NCBI RefSeq assembly: GCF_005233835.1
Contig: NZ_SZQA01000001.1
Location: forward strand, 124,001-188,000
Length of the DNA stretch: 64,000 nt
Source: Herbidospora galbida
GTDB lineage: Bacteria; Actinomycetota; Actinomycetes; Streptosporangiales; Streptosporangiaceae
Reading direction: 5' to 3'
Position numbers and translations under genes: made by a program. Below, one piece after another: positions 33,102-42,834 of this stretch (positions within the stretch are counted from its first letter, which is position 1; each line of letters begins with the position of its first letter). The notes beneath the pieces are model-generated. The model saw only the letters and a program-made list of their open reading frames with translations. It did no database searches and was not told where the DNA came from.

Positions 33102-33670
33102 TCAGGCCGGGCAGGTGAGCTGGTACCGAACAGGCGCCGTCTCATAGGTCTGGTCGCCGTAGGTCATGGTCAGCTTCCATTCCCCTGTCTCGCTCTGGGC
33201 GGCGGTCCATTTGTGGGGCGCGATGCGTTGCTCACGCTCGACTCCAGTGAACGTGGCCACGGACGAGGTCCCGGAGGGCTGCCAATCGCCGCCGGACACC
33301 CTCTTGAACCACTGATATCGCACGGTACCTGTGTAGTTCTTCGTGGTGATCGTCGCATTGTTCCTGATCACTGTGCCTTCGCACGTCGTGGGCATGTCGG
33401 GCAGCAGCGCGATCATGAAGAAGTCGTGGTCGGCGTTGACGCATTCCGAGCCGTAGTGGATCGCGGGAGAGACGGTGCCGTCGTTGAGGACCTTGAGCGC
33501 CACCGAGCCCGATGTGCCCAGGTTGCCGTTCTGGAGGCTGAGGTTGATGACGTCCCAGCTCCACGGTCCGGTGCTTTGGCTGCCGGCGTGGTCGTAGATG
33601 CCGATGGGGGTTCCGTTGATCACCCATTCATAGGTGATGTCCGCCGGCCCGGTCTGCGCGCTGATGATTC
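33102..33670 (-). pseudogene. C-terminal remnant of a secreted beta-sandwich protein
   Basis: The frame ending at 33102 encodes about 190 residues of Ser/Thr/Gly-rich, cysteine-paired beta structure in two related halves (ITYEWVINGTPIGIYDH and VRYQWFKRVSGGDWQ), typical of extracellular domains of large actinobacterial surface proteins. Upstream of about 33670 the frame runs into IS630 transposase sequence read out of frame, so the N-terminal part including any signal peptide is lost. Confidence 0.65.
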
Positions 33671-33712
33671 CTCTGGCCGTCGTCGACCTCGGCAGGCGGC
33701 ACATCTGGTGGT

Positions 33713-34015
33713 CCCGTGGGTGCAGTGATAGGTGGCCGGCAGCCGGTCCGGCCGGTTGCGGGGCGCCCAGCCCGAACCGTGTGCCGGGCGGATGCCCAAA
33801 GGCCCGAACTCGTCGAAGGCGAAAGTCCGCTCCGGCCGCTGGGTCAAGGCGTACTCGATCCGGTCCAGCTCGGCCTCGAAGTCCGGGTCCGGGGACTCCT
33901 TCCAAGTCTTGGTGCGCTGGAAGGAGACCCCGCGCCGCCCCAGCAACACGCGTAAGGTTTCGCGGCCGATTCCAGCGCGCAGAACAGCTGCTCGACATTC
34001 TCGCAGGTGATTTTC
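33713..34015 (-). mobile_element. IS630-family transposase fragment
   Basis: About 100 codons of an IS630/Tc1-type transposase, missing both ends: LRVLLGRRGVSFQRTKTW, KESPDPDFEAELDRIEYAL, then RTFAFDEFGPLGIRP with the DDE-type FDEFGP motif, and DRLPATYHCTHG. No terminal repeats could be identified. It separates the truncated secreted protein from the KAP NTPase; its right border coincides with the NTPase stop codon. Confidence 0.8.
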
Positions 34016-36209
34016 AGGACAAAGACGGCAGATGCAGTGTGGACCGGCCCCAGGAGGCACGACAGTCGGAGATGAGGCGCCAGGCATACTCCGTGTTGAC
34101 CGCCAGCGCCGCCCGGGCCTGAGCGAGTGCGTCGAACTTCGGGCCGCTCTCACCGACAGCGGCGGCGTCGAGCTCGTCACCGAAGATCTCTTCCACCGTG
34201 TGGGCAAAGTAGACACAGGTCATGAACTCCCTGCGGAGCTCCGCCGTCTGAGGGCACGCCAGGCCGATCTCGCCGACGAGATCGGGTAACTCGCGATCGT
34301 CGCTCATAGTCCGTAACGAGAGCAGCAGTTCGGCGTCCTCACGCGCCTGAGGGAGTTGCGCCAGGGCGTCGGCTTTGCGGCGAAGGTCGTCGCGGACGCA
34401 GCGGTGAACGACCGGCGCCATGCGATCCGTCTTCTCGGCGACCGTGACCAGGTGACGTGCGGCCCGGATCAGTTCTCGCGGCAGGCCACCGGAGAGGACG
34501 TGGCACAGAGCGACATAGGGCTCGTTCAACCCGACCACGCGCTGGTAGAGCAGCCGGCGAGACTCCTCGTATGTGAGCGGGCGAACCTGGACGATCTCGT
34601 CGAAGGCACTGTCGAAGGCGTCACGCACCTGAAGGCCACGGCGCTCGAAGGCGGTCAGCGCGTCGTCGGATACCGTCACGAAGAAATAGGCGTTCGGAAT
34701 GCCGAACACGGTCTTGATCTCGTTGATGAACTTCTCCGCCTGTGCCGCGGTACCGATCTTGTCCAGTTCGTCGACACCGATGATCAGGCGGCCTCTCCAA
34801 TAGTTGGCGAGCACCGCCGCACGCCGGGCAAAGAGCCGGAACTCGCCGACCAGTTCCGGATAGGTCAGTGGTTGCTCCGCCTTCGAGAAACCGCGTGCCT
34901 TCATGAGGTCGGCGCCAAGACCGATCGTTCCGCCCAGCGCGGGCTTGTAGGTCTGGGACGTCGTCCACGAGAGCGTCTGGAGATAGCGGATTCTGGAAAT
35001 GTTCCGCCGGGCGGCCTTCCGAAGCCGGCGACGCAGCCGTTCCGGCCTCAGCCTGATTACGACATCGTGGAACAGGGCCACCACGAGCGCCGTTTCGATC
35101 ACCCCCAAGACTCCGCAGACTCCAGCCGTTATCCAAGGATGCGGGTCGTAAACCAGGACCAGGATTATGAGAAGAGCGATTCCTCCGACCGTCAACGACA
35201 CCCGCGAAACGTACGAAACGATGCTCCAGACATAGCGCGGGCGCCGCGAGTAGGTCAGCACGCTCCGGCACAAGGTCGCGAACAGATGCAGGACGAATTC
35301 CCTAGGGGCGTAATCCACCGGCGCGGCCACCAGGCAGGCGATGTCGGAGCCCCGAAGCCCCGCACGACACCTCGCGCGGACCAGGCTGGATTTGCCGACG
35401 CCGCGAGGTCCCGCGATCCCCACGCTGGCGCCTTTGAGATTGCGGAGGAGACTGTATAGGTCTCTCTGGGCGAGAGTGGGCACGTGGTGGGCCAAGTCAT
35501 GGATTTCCGAGAGACCGCGAATGCTGGTCACCGCGAACTTCTGGGTGAGGCGGTCTCTCCTCGCCTCGTTGACCAGGTATCTCACATAGAGCGTGACGAG
35601 GTCACGGTCTCTAACCACGGCGACCAATGCATGGCGAGTGACGCCGAACGCCCGAAGGTCGCGCAGGACGACCTTGAGGGAATTCGACAACCGGCGAATT
35701 CCCGGCTTGCGCCCTTGAGAGACTCGATACCAGGTCGCCGAGATCAACGGGACGATAAGGAAGGCCGCGGCTGCCAGGATATAGATCCCCACCCAGAAAT
35801 ACCCTGCGATGACGGCAATGACTCCATAGCCGATCCCGACAGGTGCGATCAGTCGCAAAGACAGGGTGCGGGATAGCTCGGCCGCCACTTTATCCATTCG
35901 CTGCCATTCTTCTTCATATGCCTCGTATTCTTCCGGGCAATTCTGCAGGATCAACGGCATTTCACTGATCGCCGTGGCCCGAAGTCGAGTGAGGTCACCA
36001 CCGAAGTTCGCATGGAGCTTCTCCGTTTCGGGATCGCGAAGGACCCTGCCGATCAGCCGCCGGACCTCCAGCCTCGACATGGGGTCCAAAGGCGAGGACG
36101 ACACAGGCGTTTCCCGGTTCGGATCAACGTAACGAAACACTGCTGAGACAACGGCCACGACAGCCTTGGCGTACATGAAGACGACAATGCCCGGCTCTTG
36201 GCGGGGCAA
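34014..36209 (-). CDS. KAP-type membrane P-loop NTPase
   Basis: Up to 731 aa (TTG 36209; ATG 36176 is an alternative). Two membrane helices at about 118-158, Walker A GPRGVGKSS (267-275), two more helices at 340-385, then Walker B RLIIGVDELD (474-483). Membrane segments inserted between Walker A and B are characteristic of KAP NTPases, several of which serve in conflict or membrane-associated systems. The C-terminal 250 residues are helical. The stop lies exactly at the IS630 remnant border, so the natural C-terminus may be altered. Confidence 0.78.
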   Translation of the reverse strand: MPRQEPGIVVFMYAKAVVAVVSAVFRYVDPNRETPVSSSPLDPMSRLEVRRLIGRVLRDPETEKLHANFGGDLTRLRATAISEMPLILQNCPEEYEAYEEEWQRMDKVAAELSRTLSLRLIAPVGIGYGVIAVIAGYFWVGIYILAAAAFLIVPLISATWYRVSQGRKPGIRRLSNSLKVVLRDLRAFGVTRHALVAVVRDRDLVTLYVRYLVNEARRDRLTQKFAVTSIRGLSEIHDLAHHVPTLAQRDLYSLLRNLKGASVGIAGPRGVGKSSLVRARCRAGLRGSDIACLVAAPVDYAPREFVLHLFATLCRSVLTYSRRPRYVWSIVSYVSRVSLTVGGIALLIILVLVYDPHPWITAGVCGVLGVIETALVVALFHDVVIRLRPERLRRRLRKAARRNISRIRYLQTLSWTTSQTYKPALGGTIGLGADLMKARGFSKAEQPLTYPELVGEFRLFARRAAVLANYWRGRLIIGVDELDKIGTAAQAEKFINEIKTVFGIPNAYFFVTVSDDALTAFERRGLQVRDAFDSAFDEIVQVRPLTYEESRRLLYQRVVGLNEPYVALCHVLSGGLPRELIRAARHLVTVAEKTDRMAPVVHRCVRDDLRRKADALAQLPQAREDAELLLSLRTMSDDRELPDLVGEIGLACPQTAELRREFMTCVYFAHTVEEIFGDELDAAAVGESGPKFDALAQARAALAVNTEYAWRLISDCRASWGRSTLHLPSLS

Positions 36210-36317
36210 AGCGTACGTCGACGGGCTCGCTATGCCGTCAGGGCGGCCGACACGACCGAGCGCGCCTGAGCTTGCTCCGCTTTGACGGACACGGTGCTTG
36301 TGGTGATCAGCCCGTGG

Positions 36318-37111
36318 CTATGGCCTCGAAATCGGCGGGACGCGTAGCTGGTGGAGGGTGTATCCGGTGCCGTGCGGGTCGTGGAGCTTGGAGGCCTGCT
36401 TGAACAGGTACTCGGCGCGCGGGTAGGACAGCCGGCCCCGGCCGGTCTGCGGGCAGATGTCGCCCAGGGCGGGCGCACGGCGTCCGGCTGCCGCGGCGCG
36501 TCGGTCGGCGAGGAAGACCGGCCCAACGGCGCGGCCGGCCAGGAGCCGGGGTAGTAGGCGGGCGGTGGGGGTTTCCCAATGCACGTAGGCGCGGTCGCCG
36601 CCCTTCTCGACGACCAGGGCGCGGCGGAACTCCATGTCGAGGTCGGGCACGTCGAGGCCGAGGATCTCCTCGGCGCGGGCGCAGGTCTCGTAGAGCATCC
36701 GCCACAGCACCCGCTCGCGAGCGGGTTGCGGTCGTCGGTGAACAGCCGCTCCAGCCGGACGCGCGGGATGGCCTTGTCCCAGGTCCGGGTGACCTTGCGG
36801 CGTTCCAGGCGCCGGCCGGGGTCGGTGGTCAGCCAGTCTTGGCGGCGGCAGTAGGCGGTGAACGAGGTCAGCGCGGACAGGTGCTTGTTCCAGGTGTTCG
36901 CGGCCCGCTCGTCCCAGCGGGCTATCGTCTGCTCGTAGAGCTCCGGGGTGAGCGCGGCCACCGGCAGCTGATCCCCGGCGGTCTCGCGCAGCCGGCGCAT
37001 CGTCTCGGTGTAGGTGGCTCGGGTGGCGGGGGCGTCGCGGAACCGGTCGAGGAACGCGTCGACGGCGACCACGAGCGCCACCGGGCGCCGGGCGGTCGGC
37101 AGCGGGATCAC
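36318..37111 (-). pseudogene. Tyrosine recombinase/phage integrase, frameshifted and truncated
   Basis: From GTG 37111 the N-terminal SAM-like core-binding domain is intact (ATRATYTETMRRLRETAGD, NKHLSALTSFTAYCRR). At about 36720, in the GC-rich string CTCGCGAGCG, the frame shifts by what looks like a lost CG dinucleotide. The catalytic domain continues in the next frame: ETCARAEEILGLDVPDLDM holds the first catalytic arginine and GYTLHQLR the HxxR pair. The protein then ends before the nucleophilic tyrosine, so it is inactive unless repaired. Confidence 0.78.
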
Positions 37112-37138
37112 GGACCCTCGGCGACCTCTTCCGGTGAT

Positions 37139-37247
37139 GTGACACAGAATGTGGCCGAGTCGCCCTCGCCGCGGTGACGGCGCCGCGCAGGTGGTGATGG
37201 GTGGATCATCGGCTCTGTGACAGAGAATACGGGATTCTGTGTCACAG
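37139..37247. repeat. Repeats of GTGACAsAGAAT beside the dead integrase
   Basis: Three copies: GTGACACAGAAT (37139-37150), GTGACAGAGAAT (37217-37228) and the inverted ATTCTGTGTCAC (37234-37245). The last two form a near-perfect palindrome over 37215-37247. They lie between the integrase start and the LysE-type gene. Possible roles are integrase arm-type binding sites, a regulator operator, or an att-site trace. Confidence 0.65.
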
Positions 37248-37950
37248 GCTCGATGTGTTTCCCTGCCGCCACGGGCGGTGTGATGATGGCGCGATAGATC
37301 TGCATTTGGTGCTGGCCTTGGCCGTCGCGGGGATGTTGCTGAGCCTGGTCCCCGGCCCTGACTTGTTGTTCGTGGTGACCAGCGGGGTGCTCGGCGGCCG
37401 ACGGGCCGGCGTGCTCGCCGCACTGGGCATGTCCGCCGGGTTGGTCGTCCAGACTGTGGCGGCGGCGTTCGGTCTGGGTGTGCTGATCCAGTCGGCGCCG
37501 CAGGCGCTGCAGATCGTGCGGCTGTTCGGCGCGGCGGTGCTGGTGTACATGGCGGTGGCGGCGTGGCGCAGCAGCCGCACCGCGGAGCCGTTGCAGGTGT
37601 CCTCGGCGCCGCGCCGGTCGCTGCGGCGCACGTACGTGATGGCGACGCTGACGAACCTGGCCAACCCGAAGGTGATCCTGTTCTACCTGGCGTTCCTGCC
37701 CCAGTTCCTCACCACCGGCGAGCAGGCCTGGCCGGTGACCGCACAGATGCTGATCCTGGGCGGGATGTTCATCCTGGTCGGGCTGGCCGTCTACGCCACG
37801 GCGGCCCTGGTGTCGGGCATCCTGTCGGAGAAGTTCACCGCCCGCCCGCAGTGGCGCCGCACCATGCAGCGGGTCTCCGCCGTCGTGTTCGGCGGCCTGG
37901 CCGCCCGCTTGGTGATCGAAAGCAGGGTGACGGCCCGGCAAAGCTGGTGA
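37201..37950 (+). CDS. LysE/RhtB-family amino-acid exporter
   Basis: The membrane protein proper begins around codon 32 (IDLHLVLALAVAGMLLSLVP, then GPDLLFV), so the true start is probably a rare or TTG codon at 37294-37309; the first 30 codons from GTG 37201 cross a palindrome and look non-coding. Six helices, the PGPD motif in helix 1 and NLANPKVILFYLAFLPQF in the middle are diagnostic of LysE/RhtB exporters. A hairpin terminator lies 40 bp downstream. Confidence 0.82.
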   Translation: MDHRLCDREYGILCHRLDVFPCRHGRCDDGAIDLHLVLALAVAGMLLSLVPGPDLLFVVTSGVLGGRRAGVLAALGMSAGLVVQTVAAAFGLGVLIQSAPQALQIVRLFGAAVLVYMAVAAWRSSRTAEPLQVSSAPRRSLRRTYVMATLTNLANPKVILFYLAFLPQFLTTGEQAWPVTAQMLILGGMFILVGLAVYATAALVSGILSEKFTARPQWRRTMQRVSAVVFGGLAARLVIESRVTARQSW

Positions 37951-37989
37951 CCAGCACCGACGAAAGCCGCCGCCGCCTCGGTTCTCGCA

Positions 37990-38033
37990 AACGGATTCGC
38001 CCCGCGACCAGTCCGGTCGCAGGCGAATCCGTT
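37990..38033. terminator. Strong hairpin after the LysE-type gene
   Basis: AACGGATTCGCC (37990-38001) pairs with GGCGAATCCGTT (38022-38033); an inner GCGACC/GGTCGC stem (38004-38009/38015-38020) closes on a 5-nt loop. There is no U-tract, as common in actinomycetes. Confidence 0.7.
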
Positions 38034-38137
38034 CAGGCCGGTCGTTCGCCCGTGCCCGATCCCGCGAGACGTCGCGGCCGGTAGCTGGCGGCGTCGAGCT
38101 GGCCCAGTTCGTCGTCGACCTCATGGCTGGTGCGGCG
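38033..38137 (-). pseudogene. Relic of a Tn3-family TnpA C-terminus
   Basis: The minus strand reads RRTSHEVDDELGQLDAASYR, then PRR, and stops at 38033-38035. This closely matches the end of the TnpA at 39425 (THSVDIDGELAQLDTDGYRP, then LR). Only about 30 codons remain. It is a second, older trace of a Tn3-type element on the other side of the TetR/SnoaL genes. Confidence 0.5.
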
Positions 38138-38185
38138 TAAGCAGCCATGTCGAGGCCAGAAGTTTCTGTGGATCAGCATCGCTCT

Positions 38186-38806
38186 TCAGCGGTTGGCAGC
38201 GGATGGTTCACGAAGTGCGGCCAGCACGACGCCGTCGATGATCGAGAGCATGAATTCCTCGTCGACGACCTGTTGCATGAAGAACGCGCGGTAGGCCGCC
38301 ATCGACGGGATCACCTGTGCCAGAGCGTCGAGGTTGTGCGGCAGGGCGTATTCGCCCCGATCGACGGCCCGCTGGATCAGGAACCGGTACGCGGCGGTTG
38401 ACGGGTCGACGATGGCCTTGGTCACGGCGTCCACGGCACTGGGGGTGCGGGTGATCATGGCCGAGACACTGCTCAGGATGCGCAGGCGCCGCTCGCTGCC
38501 GCCCATCCAGTTCGGGTCCAGCAGGGCCAGTAAGTCCGAGCGCAGTGTGCCGGTGTCCGGCAGGCCGTCGGGGCCCAGGTCGGCCGAGTCGGTGCAGGCG
38601 ATGGCGGCCAGGATCAGCTCGTCCTTGCCTTCCCAGCGGCGATAGATGGTGTGCCTTCCCGCTCCGGCCCGGGCCGCGACCAACTCGATGGTGACGTCGG
38701 CGTAGTCCGTCTCCGCGAGCACGTCGAGGGTGGCCTGGAGGATCTGCGCGTCTTTCTCGGGGTCGCGCCGGCGTCCGGCCTTACCCGCCGTGGGAGTGCT
38801 GGTCAT
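38186..38806 (-). CDS. TetR-family regulator
   Basis: 206 aa. HTH domain at residues 20-65 (ILQATLDVLAETDYADVTIE, then AGRHTIYRRWEGKDELI); the C-terminal domain is helical with TetR_C-like PNWMGGSERRLRILSS. The start at 38806 leaves the palindrome at 38833-38850 just upstream. It is divergent from the SnoaL-like gene, its probable target. Confidence 0.87.
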   Translation of the reverse strand: MTSTPTAGKAGRRRDPEKDAQILQATLDVLAETDYADVTIELVAARAGAGRHTIYRRWEGKDELILAAIACTDSADLGPDGLPDTGTLRSDLLALLDPNWMGGSERRLRILSSVSAMITRTPSAVDAVTKAIVDPSTAAYRFLIQRAVDRGEYALPHNLDALAQVIPSMAAYRAFFMQQVVDEEFMLSIIDGVVLAALREPSAANR

Positions 38807-38832
38807 CCCGTGATGGTACGCACCAAAGATTG

Positions 38833-38850
38833 CGGCACTGTGTAGTGCCG
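38833..38850. promoter_or_regulatory. TetR operator palindrome
   Basis: CGGCACT-GTGT-AGTGCCG, a perfect 7-bp inverted repeat centred between the divergent TetR (38806) and SnoaL-like (38896) starts. Position and symmetry fit a TetR autoregulatory operator. Confidence 0.75.
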
Positions 38851-38895
38851 TATTAGCGTCGGAGCGTCCCACCGATCTGATCCGGGAGAACCACC

Positions 38896-39333
38896 ATGCA
38901 CAGCAACGACGTTCAGGAACTGCTCGACCGCGCCGCCATCACCGACGTGCTGTACCGGATCGCCCGCGCGATGGACAGTAAGGACTGGGAGCTGCTCGCG
39001 GCCGGCTACACCGAGGATGCACAGGGCGACTACGTCAACGCGGCCGCCGACGGGCGTGCGGAGATCGTCAAGGGCACCCGGGCTTTCCTGGGGTCGCTCG
39101 ATGCGACCCATCACGCTGTGCACAACATTGAGGTCAGCATCGACGGCGACACCGCCACCACCCACGCCACGATGACCGCCCAGCATGTGCGGGGTGGAGA
39201 GCAGTTCCTGTTGGGCGGCACCTATGACGACACCTTCCGGCGCACCGAGCAGGGCTGGCAGATCAGCAACCGCCGCATCCGGGGCCTCTGGAGCACAGGC
39301 GACCCGACTGTTCTCACGGTGCCCGTCTCCTGA
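38896..39333 (+). CDS. SnoaL-like (NTF2-fold) protein
   Basis: 145 aa: ITDVLYRIARAMDSKDWELL at the N-terminus, then HHAVHNIEVSIDGDTATTHA and a final sheet QGWQISNRRIRGLW, typical of SnoaL_4 polyketide-cyclase or ring-dehydratase-like proteins. GGGAGAA precedes the ATG. Divergent from and likely repressed by TetR. The catalytic substrate is unknown. Confidence 0.85.
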   Translation: MHSNDVQELLDRAAITDVLYRIARAMDSKDWELLAAGYTEDAQGDYVNAAADGRAEIVKGTRAFLGSLDATHHAVHNIEVSIDGDTATTHATMTAQHVRGGEQFLLGGTYDDTFRRTEQGWQISNRRIRGLWSTGDPTVLTVPVS

Positions 39334-39424
39334 GTCGATCGGTGCATGAGGGTGTGTTGGGCGGACCACGACGCCGGCCGGTAGTGATCCGCCGAACACG
39401 TCCTACGTGACTGGTGAGGGACGG

Positions 39425-42400
39425 TCAGATGCCCGCCCCGCCGGTCTCGGCCATCCGCAGGGGCCGGTATCCGTCGGTGTCAAGCTGGGCGAGTTCGCCG
39501 TCGATGTCGACGGAGTGGGTGCCGTAGAAGTGCACGTTCTCGTGGTGGGTCGGCCAGATGTGCGCCAGCACCTCGTCGTCGACCTGGCGGCCGGTGCGGC
39601 GCAGAGCGGCCACGCCGAGGCCGTGATACTCCGTGGACCAGCAGACGATCGCGTTGGTGGCCAGGGTCAGGCACCACATTTGCTCGGTCTGCTGCTCGTG
39701 ATGCCGGCGCCGCAGCGCTCCCTCGCTGGCGTAGGCGAGGGAACGGCGCAGGGCGTGCAGGTTCTCGCCCTTGTTGAGCTGCCGGGCGATCCGCCGCCGG
39801 TAGGTCTCGTCGGCCAGGTACCGGGCGGCGTAGACGGTGCGGCGCAGCGCCCCGTATTCCTTGATCGCGCTGGTCAGCGCGTTCTGCTGCCGTTGGAGGA
39901 ACACAGCTTCCCGACGACCAGGGCCGCGGTGGCGTGGCCGCCCTGCACGCTGGCGGCGACGCGCAGCAGGTCGTCCCACATGTCCGTGATCAGGTCCAGG
40001 TTCAGCCGCCGGGTCAGCAGCGGCCCGGTGCGCGGGTACCGGTCGAGGAAGTCGGCGCGGGGCCCCGGTCCGGTACAGGGTGATCTTCCCGAGGTCCCGG
40101 ATCCGCGGCGAGAGTTGTTTGCCGACCAGGTCGAACAGAGCGAAGTTCGCCAGGGTCGCGCCGTGGGTGTCGGTGGCGTGCTCGAAGGTCGGCAGGTCGG
40201 TCTCGTTGCCGAGCAGCCCGTCGAGCACATAGTGCGACTCGGGCGCGGTCGCCACGATCACCCTGGTGTCGAAGGTCGAGTGCTGGTCGGAGACAGGCGT
40301 GCAGGTGGAGACGCCCTGGCCGCGGGCGAAGTACCGGGACAGGTGCCGGGCGGTGATGGACTTGCCCTTGACGGGAAACCGCTGCCCGTCGGAACTCGAC
40401 AGGGTGCCGGAGCCGAACGCCCGGGTCGGCGGGAGCCGGTGGTGGTAGTTGACCACCGCGGCGTTCGCGGCCTCCAGGGTCTCGGGCCGGAAGTACCACT
40501 CGGCGGTCCAGGCCAGCACGTCGTAGGGCACCCCGCAGGACTCGGCCGTCGCCGACAGGCACATGTTCGTGGCCTCCGCGATGATCACGTACATCAGGTT
40601 GCGTTTGAGCTCCGCCGGCCGGGCGACCTTCCCACCGGCGTGCACGAGGTGGTCGGTGAACCTGGTCCGGGCGTCGACCTCCACCAGCACCGACGCGATC
40701 GGCACCCGCGGCAGCATCCCGGCCAGCTCAGCCCGCAGCGCATCGGCCTCCGCCGGCACGTCCTCCGCGGTCAGCGGCGGAATGATCAGCTCCCCGTCGT
40801 CGGTGAGCCGGACCTCGCCCGGGTTGCCCTTCGCCAGATGGGTTTCCAGGTCGACCAGGGCGGTGTGCAGCTCATCCTCGGCGGCCGCGAGCGCGGCGGT
40901 GGCCTCGACCGGTTTGCCGACCAGGTGGCAGAACTCCACCTTCTGCGGCGCCCACGCCTCCGGCGTAAGCAGGAACGACGCCGGATCGGCGTACCGGCGC
41001 GAGCCGGGGGCGAAGATGTCACCGGAGCGCAGGCCGACCAGCACGGCCAGCTCCCAGTACCGGCGGTACGCGGTGACATCCTCGGCCTGCTCCGCGGCGA
41101 CGAGATAGCCGGCCCACTTCCCGGCACGAACCCGACCGGGGCACCGGCCGGGACCTTCCGGGCGCCGGTGGCATACAACGCGGCCAGCATGCTCACCGCC
41201 CGCAGCAGCTGCTCCGTACCCGGGCCGCCGGCGAACTGCACCGCCGCGAGGACGGCCGGGGCGAACTGGCGCAGGTACGACATCGACGCGTCCAACATGC
41301 TCAACTGGCCGTGGTCACGCGGCAACCGCTCGCGGCGCTCGGCCCACGCGGCGCGCATCCGGTCCAGGCCGACGCTGGTGCGCAGCATGGCGCCGATCTG
41401 CTCGTCGCCGATCCCGGTGTCGAGCACGATGGTCAGGATCGTCCAGCAACTGCCGCCGGTTCGCGCCGCCCTTGGCCCGCTCAGCAAGGGAGTCGGCGAC
41501 CTTCTGCTTCGCGGCGGCTTCCCGGCCGCTGATCGCCTGGTCGAACAGCAGCAGCGTCTCGTCGAGCACGTCGACGGCCGACTGCGACAGCAGTGTCAGC
41601 AGGACCGGATACCGGCGCTCAGGCTCGCGCCGCTGCAACGCCTGCCCGGTCAGCCGCCGGCCCACCCCGGCCAGGAACCGACGCCGCTCGGCCGGCAGCA
41701 TCGACAGATCGAGGGTGTGCGCGTCGAGGCGGCGCAGGTAGGCCAGCTTCTCCAGCTCCGCCTTCACCGCGGCCGGGCTCGACGACGTCGGCCCCACACC
41801 CAGCCACGCCAGCGGCGTCCGGCCGAGGTAGGCGTCCGGGACCAGCAGCAGGTCCAGCTCAGCGCACCGCCGGTCGGAGAGAAGGTGCTTCACCTGGGTC
41901 CAGGTCTCCGTACGAGCGCGGGCCCGGGCCGCGGCGACCCGGCGCAGCAGCAGGATCACCCCGGGCCGGATCACCCGAGACGACAGCAGGTACTCGCAGG
42001 CCAGCCGGAACAGCAGCTTCGGCGAGTCGTGCTCCATCGCCCGGGCGAACAAGAACTCGTCGAGGTCCTTCCATTCGTCCGTGTCCATCGACCGCCAGCC
42101 GGCGTAACCGGCCACCTCCCGCAGATGCTCCGTACGGGTTTGCTCCCGCTCGCCGTACCCGCGCAGCTCACCCATCGCGATCCCTAGCCGCTGCGACAAC
42201 CGGCCCACCGCGGGTTCCGGCGCCAGCGCCACCTCATCAGGTACGAACCCGAGCCACGGCAGCGTGCACAACTGGACCGCCACACCCAGCACATTCCGTT
42301 CCCTGCGGAACTGGCGTACGAACGCCTCGTCCGCGCCCGTCAACGTGAAGTACCGGATCAACTCCGCCCGGTTGATCTCCGGGAAGCCCCGAAGTCGCGC

Positions 42401-42436
42401 CAGTTCCTCCGCCGAGAACACGTCCTGAGTAGCCAC
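39425..42436 (-). pseudogene. tnpA: Tn3-family transposase TnpA with four frameshifts
   Basis: About 1000 codons, close to full Tn3 TnpA length. The N-terminus (FSAEELARLRGFPEINRAEL) is in one frame. The frame changes near 41440, 41128, 40070 and 39905 before the end at 39425 (NVHFYGTHSVDIDGELAQLD). Catalytic blocks are recognisable: STFDTRVIVATAPESHYVLD (first D), ATDTHGATLANFALFDLVG (second D) and AIKEYGALRRTVYAARYL (E), but the breaks make it non-functional unless the assembly is wrong. I found no resolvase partner adjacent and no certain terminal repeats. Confidence 0.88.
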
Positions 42437-42504
42437 GAACCCACCACCTGAGCATCGATCGTCACCAAACGGGACGGGACGCTAGGGCTCAGAACGGACC
42501 TTGA

Positions 42505-42834
42505 TCAACCCTCAGTTCTTAGCGTTGTTTTTGGCCTGGAAACTACGGATGGGCCGAGCGCTGCGATCAGTATGAAGAAGCGTGGGTGGGGTGCGGACAG
42601 GTGGCGGGGTGGTGACCCTCCGTGCGCCTGGTAGGGGTGGCGGTAGGCGTACGCGCCGAGCAGCACGGCGATGGCCAGGCTGAGCGCCCCCGCCGCCAGC
42701 AGGGCGTCATTGCGCCCGACGGTCAGTATCACCAGGCCGGCCATCAGCGCGGTGGCGGCCGCCAGGCACCGGTTCTGGGTCGCCTGACGTGCCCGGTTCT
42801 GAGCGTCATCGACCGGCAACCATGGTGTTGTCAT
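42505..42834 (-). CDS. Small two-helix membrane protein
   Basis: 109 aa from ATG 42834 with GGGAGG 7 nt upstream. Two hydrophobic helices (CLAAATALMAGLVILTVG and ALLAAGALSLAIAVLLGAYA) follow a short basic N-terminus; the tail is proline-rich. Family not recognised. It overlaps the end of the small ORF above it, which suggests a coupled pair. Confidence 0.5.
   Translation of the reverse strand: MTTPWLPVDDAQNRARQATQNRCLAAATALMAGLVILTVGRNDALLAAGALSLAIAVLLGAYAYRHPYQAHGGSPPRHLSAPHPRFFILIAALGPSVVSRPKTTLRTEG

Noticed and set aside
42437-42545. Tn3 terminal inverted repeat upstream of TnpA
   Set aside because: The segment with TCAGAACGGACC and TCAGTTCTTAGCG looks repeat-like, but no matching copy was found beyond the 3' end of TnpA, so the element end cannot be set.
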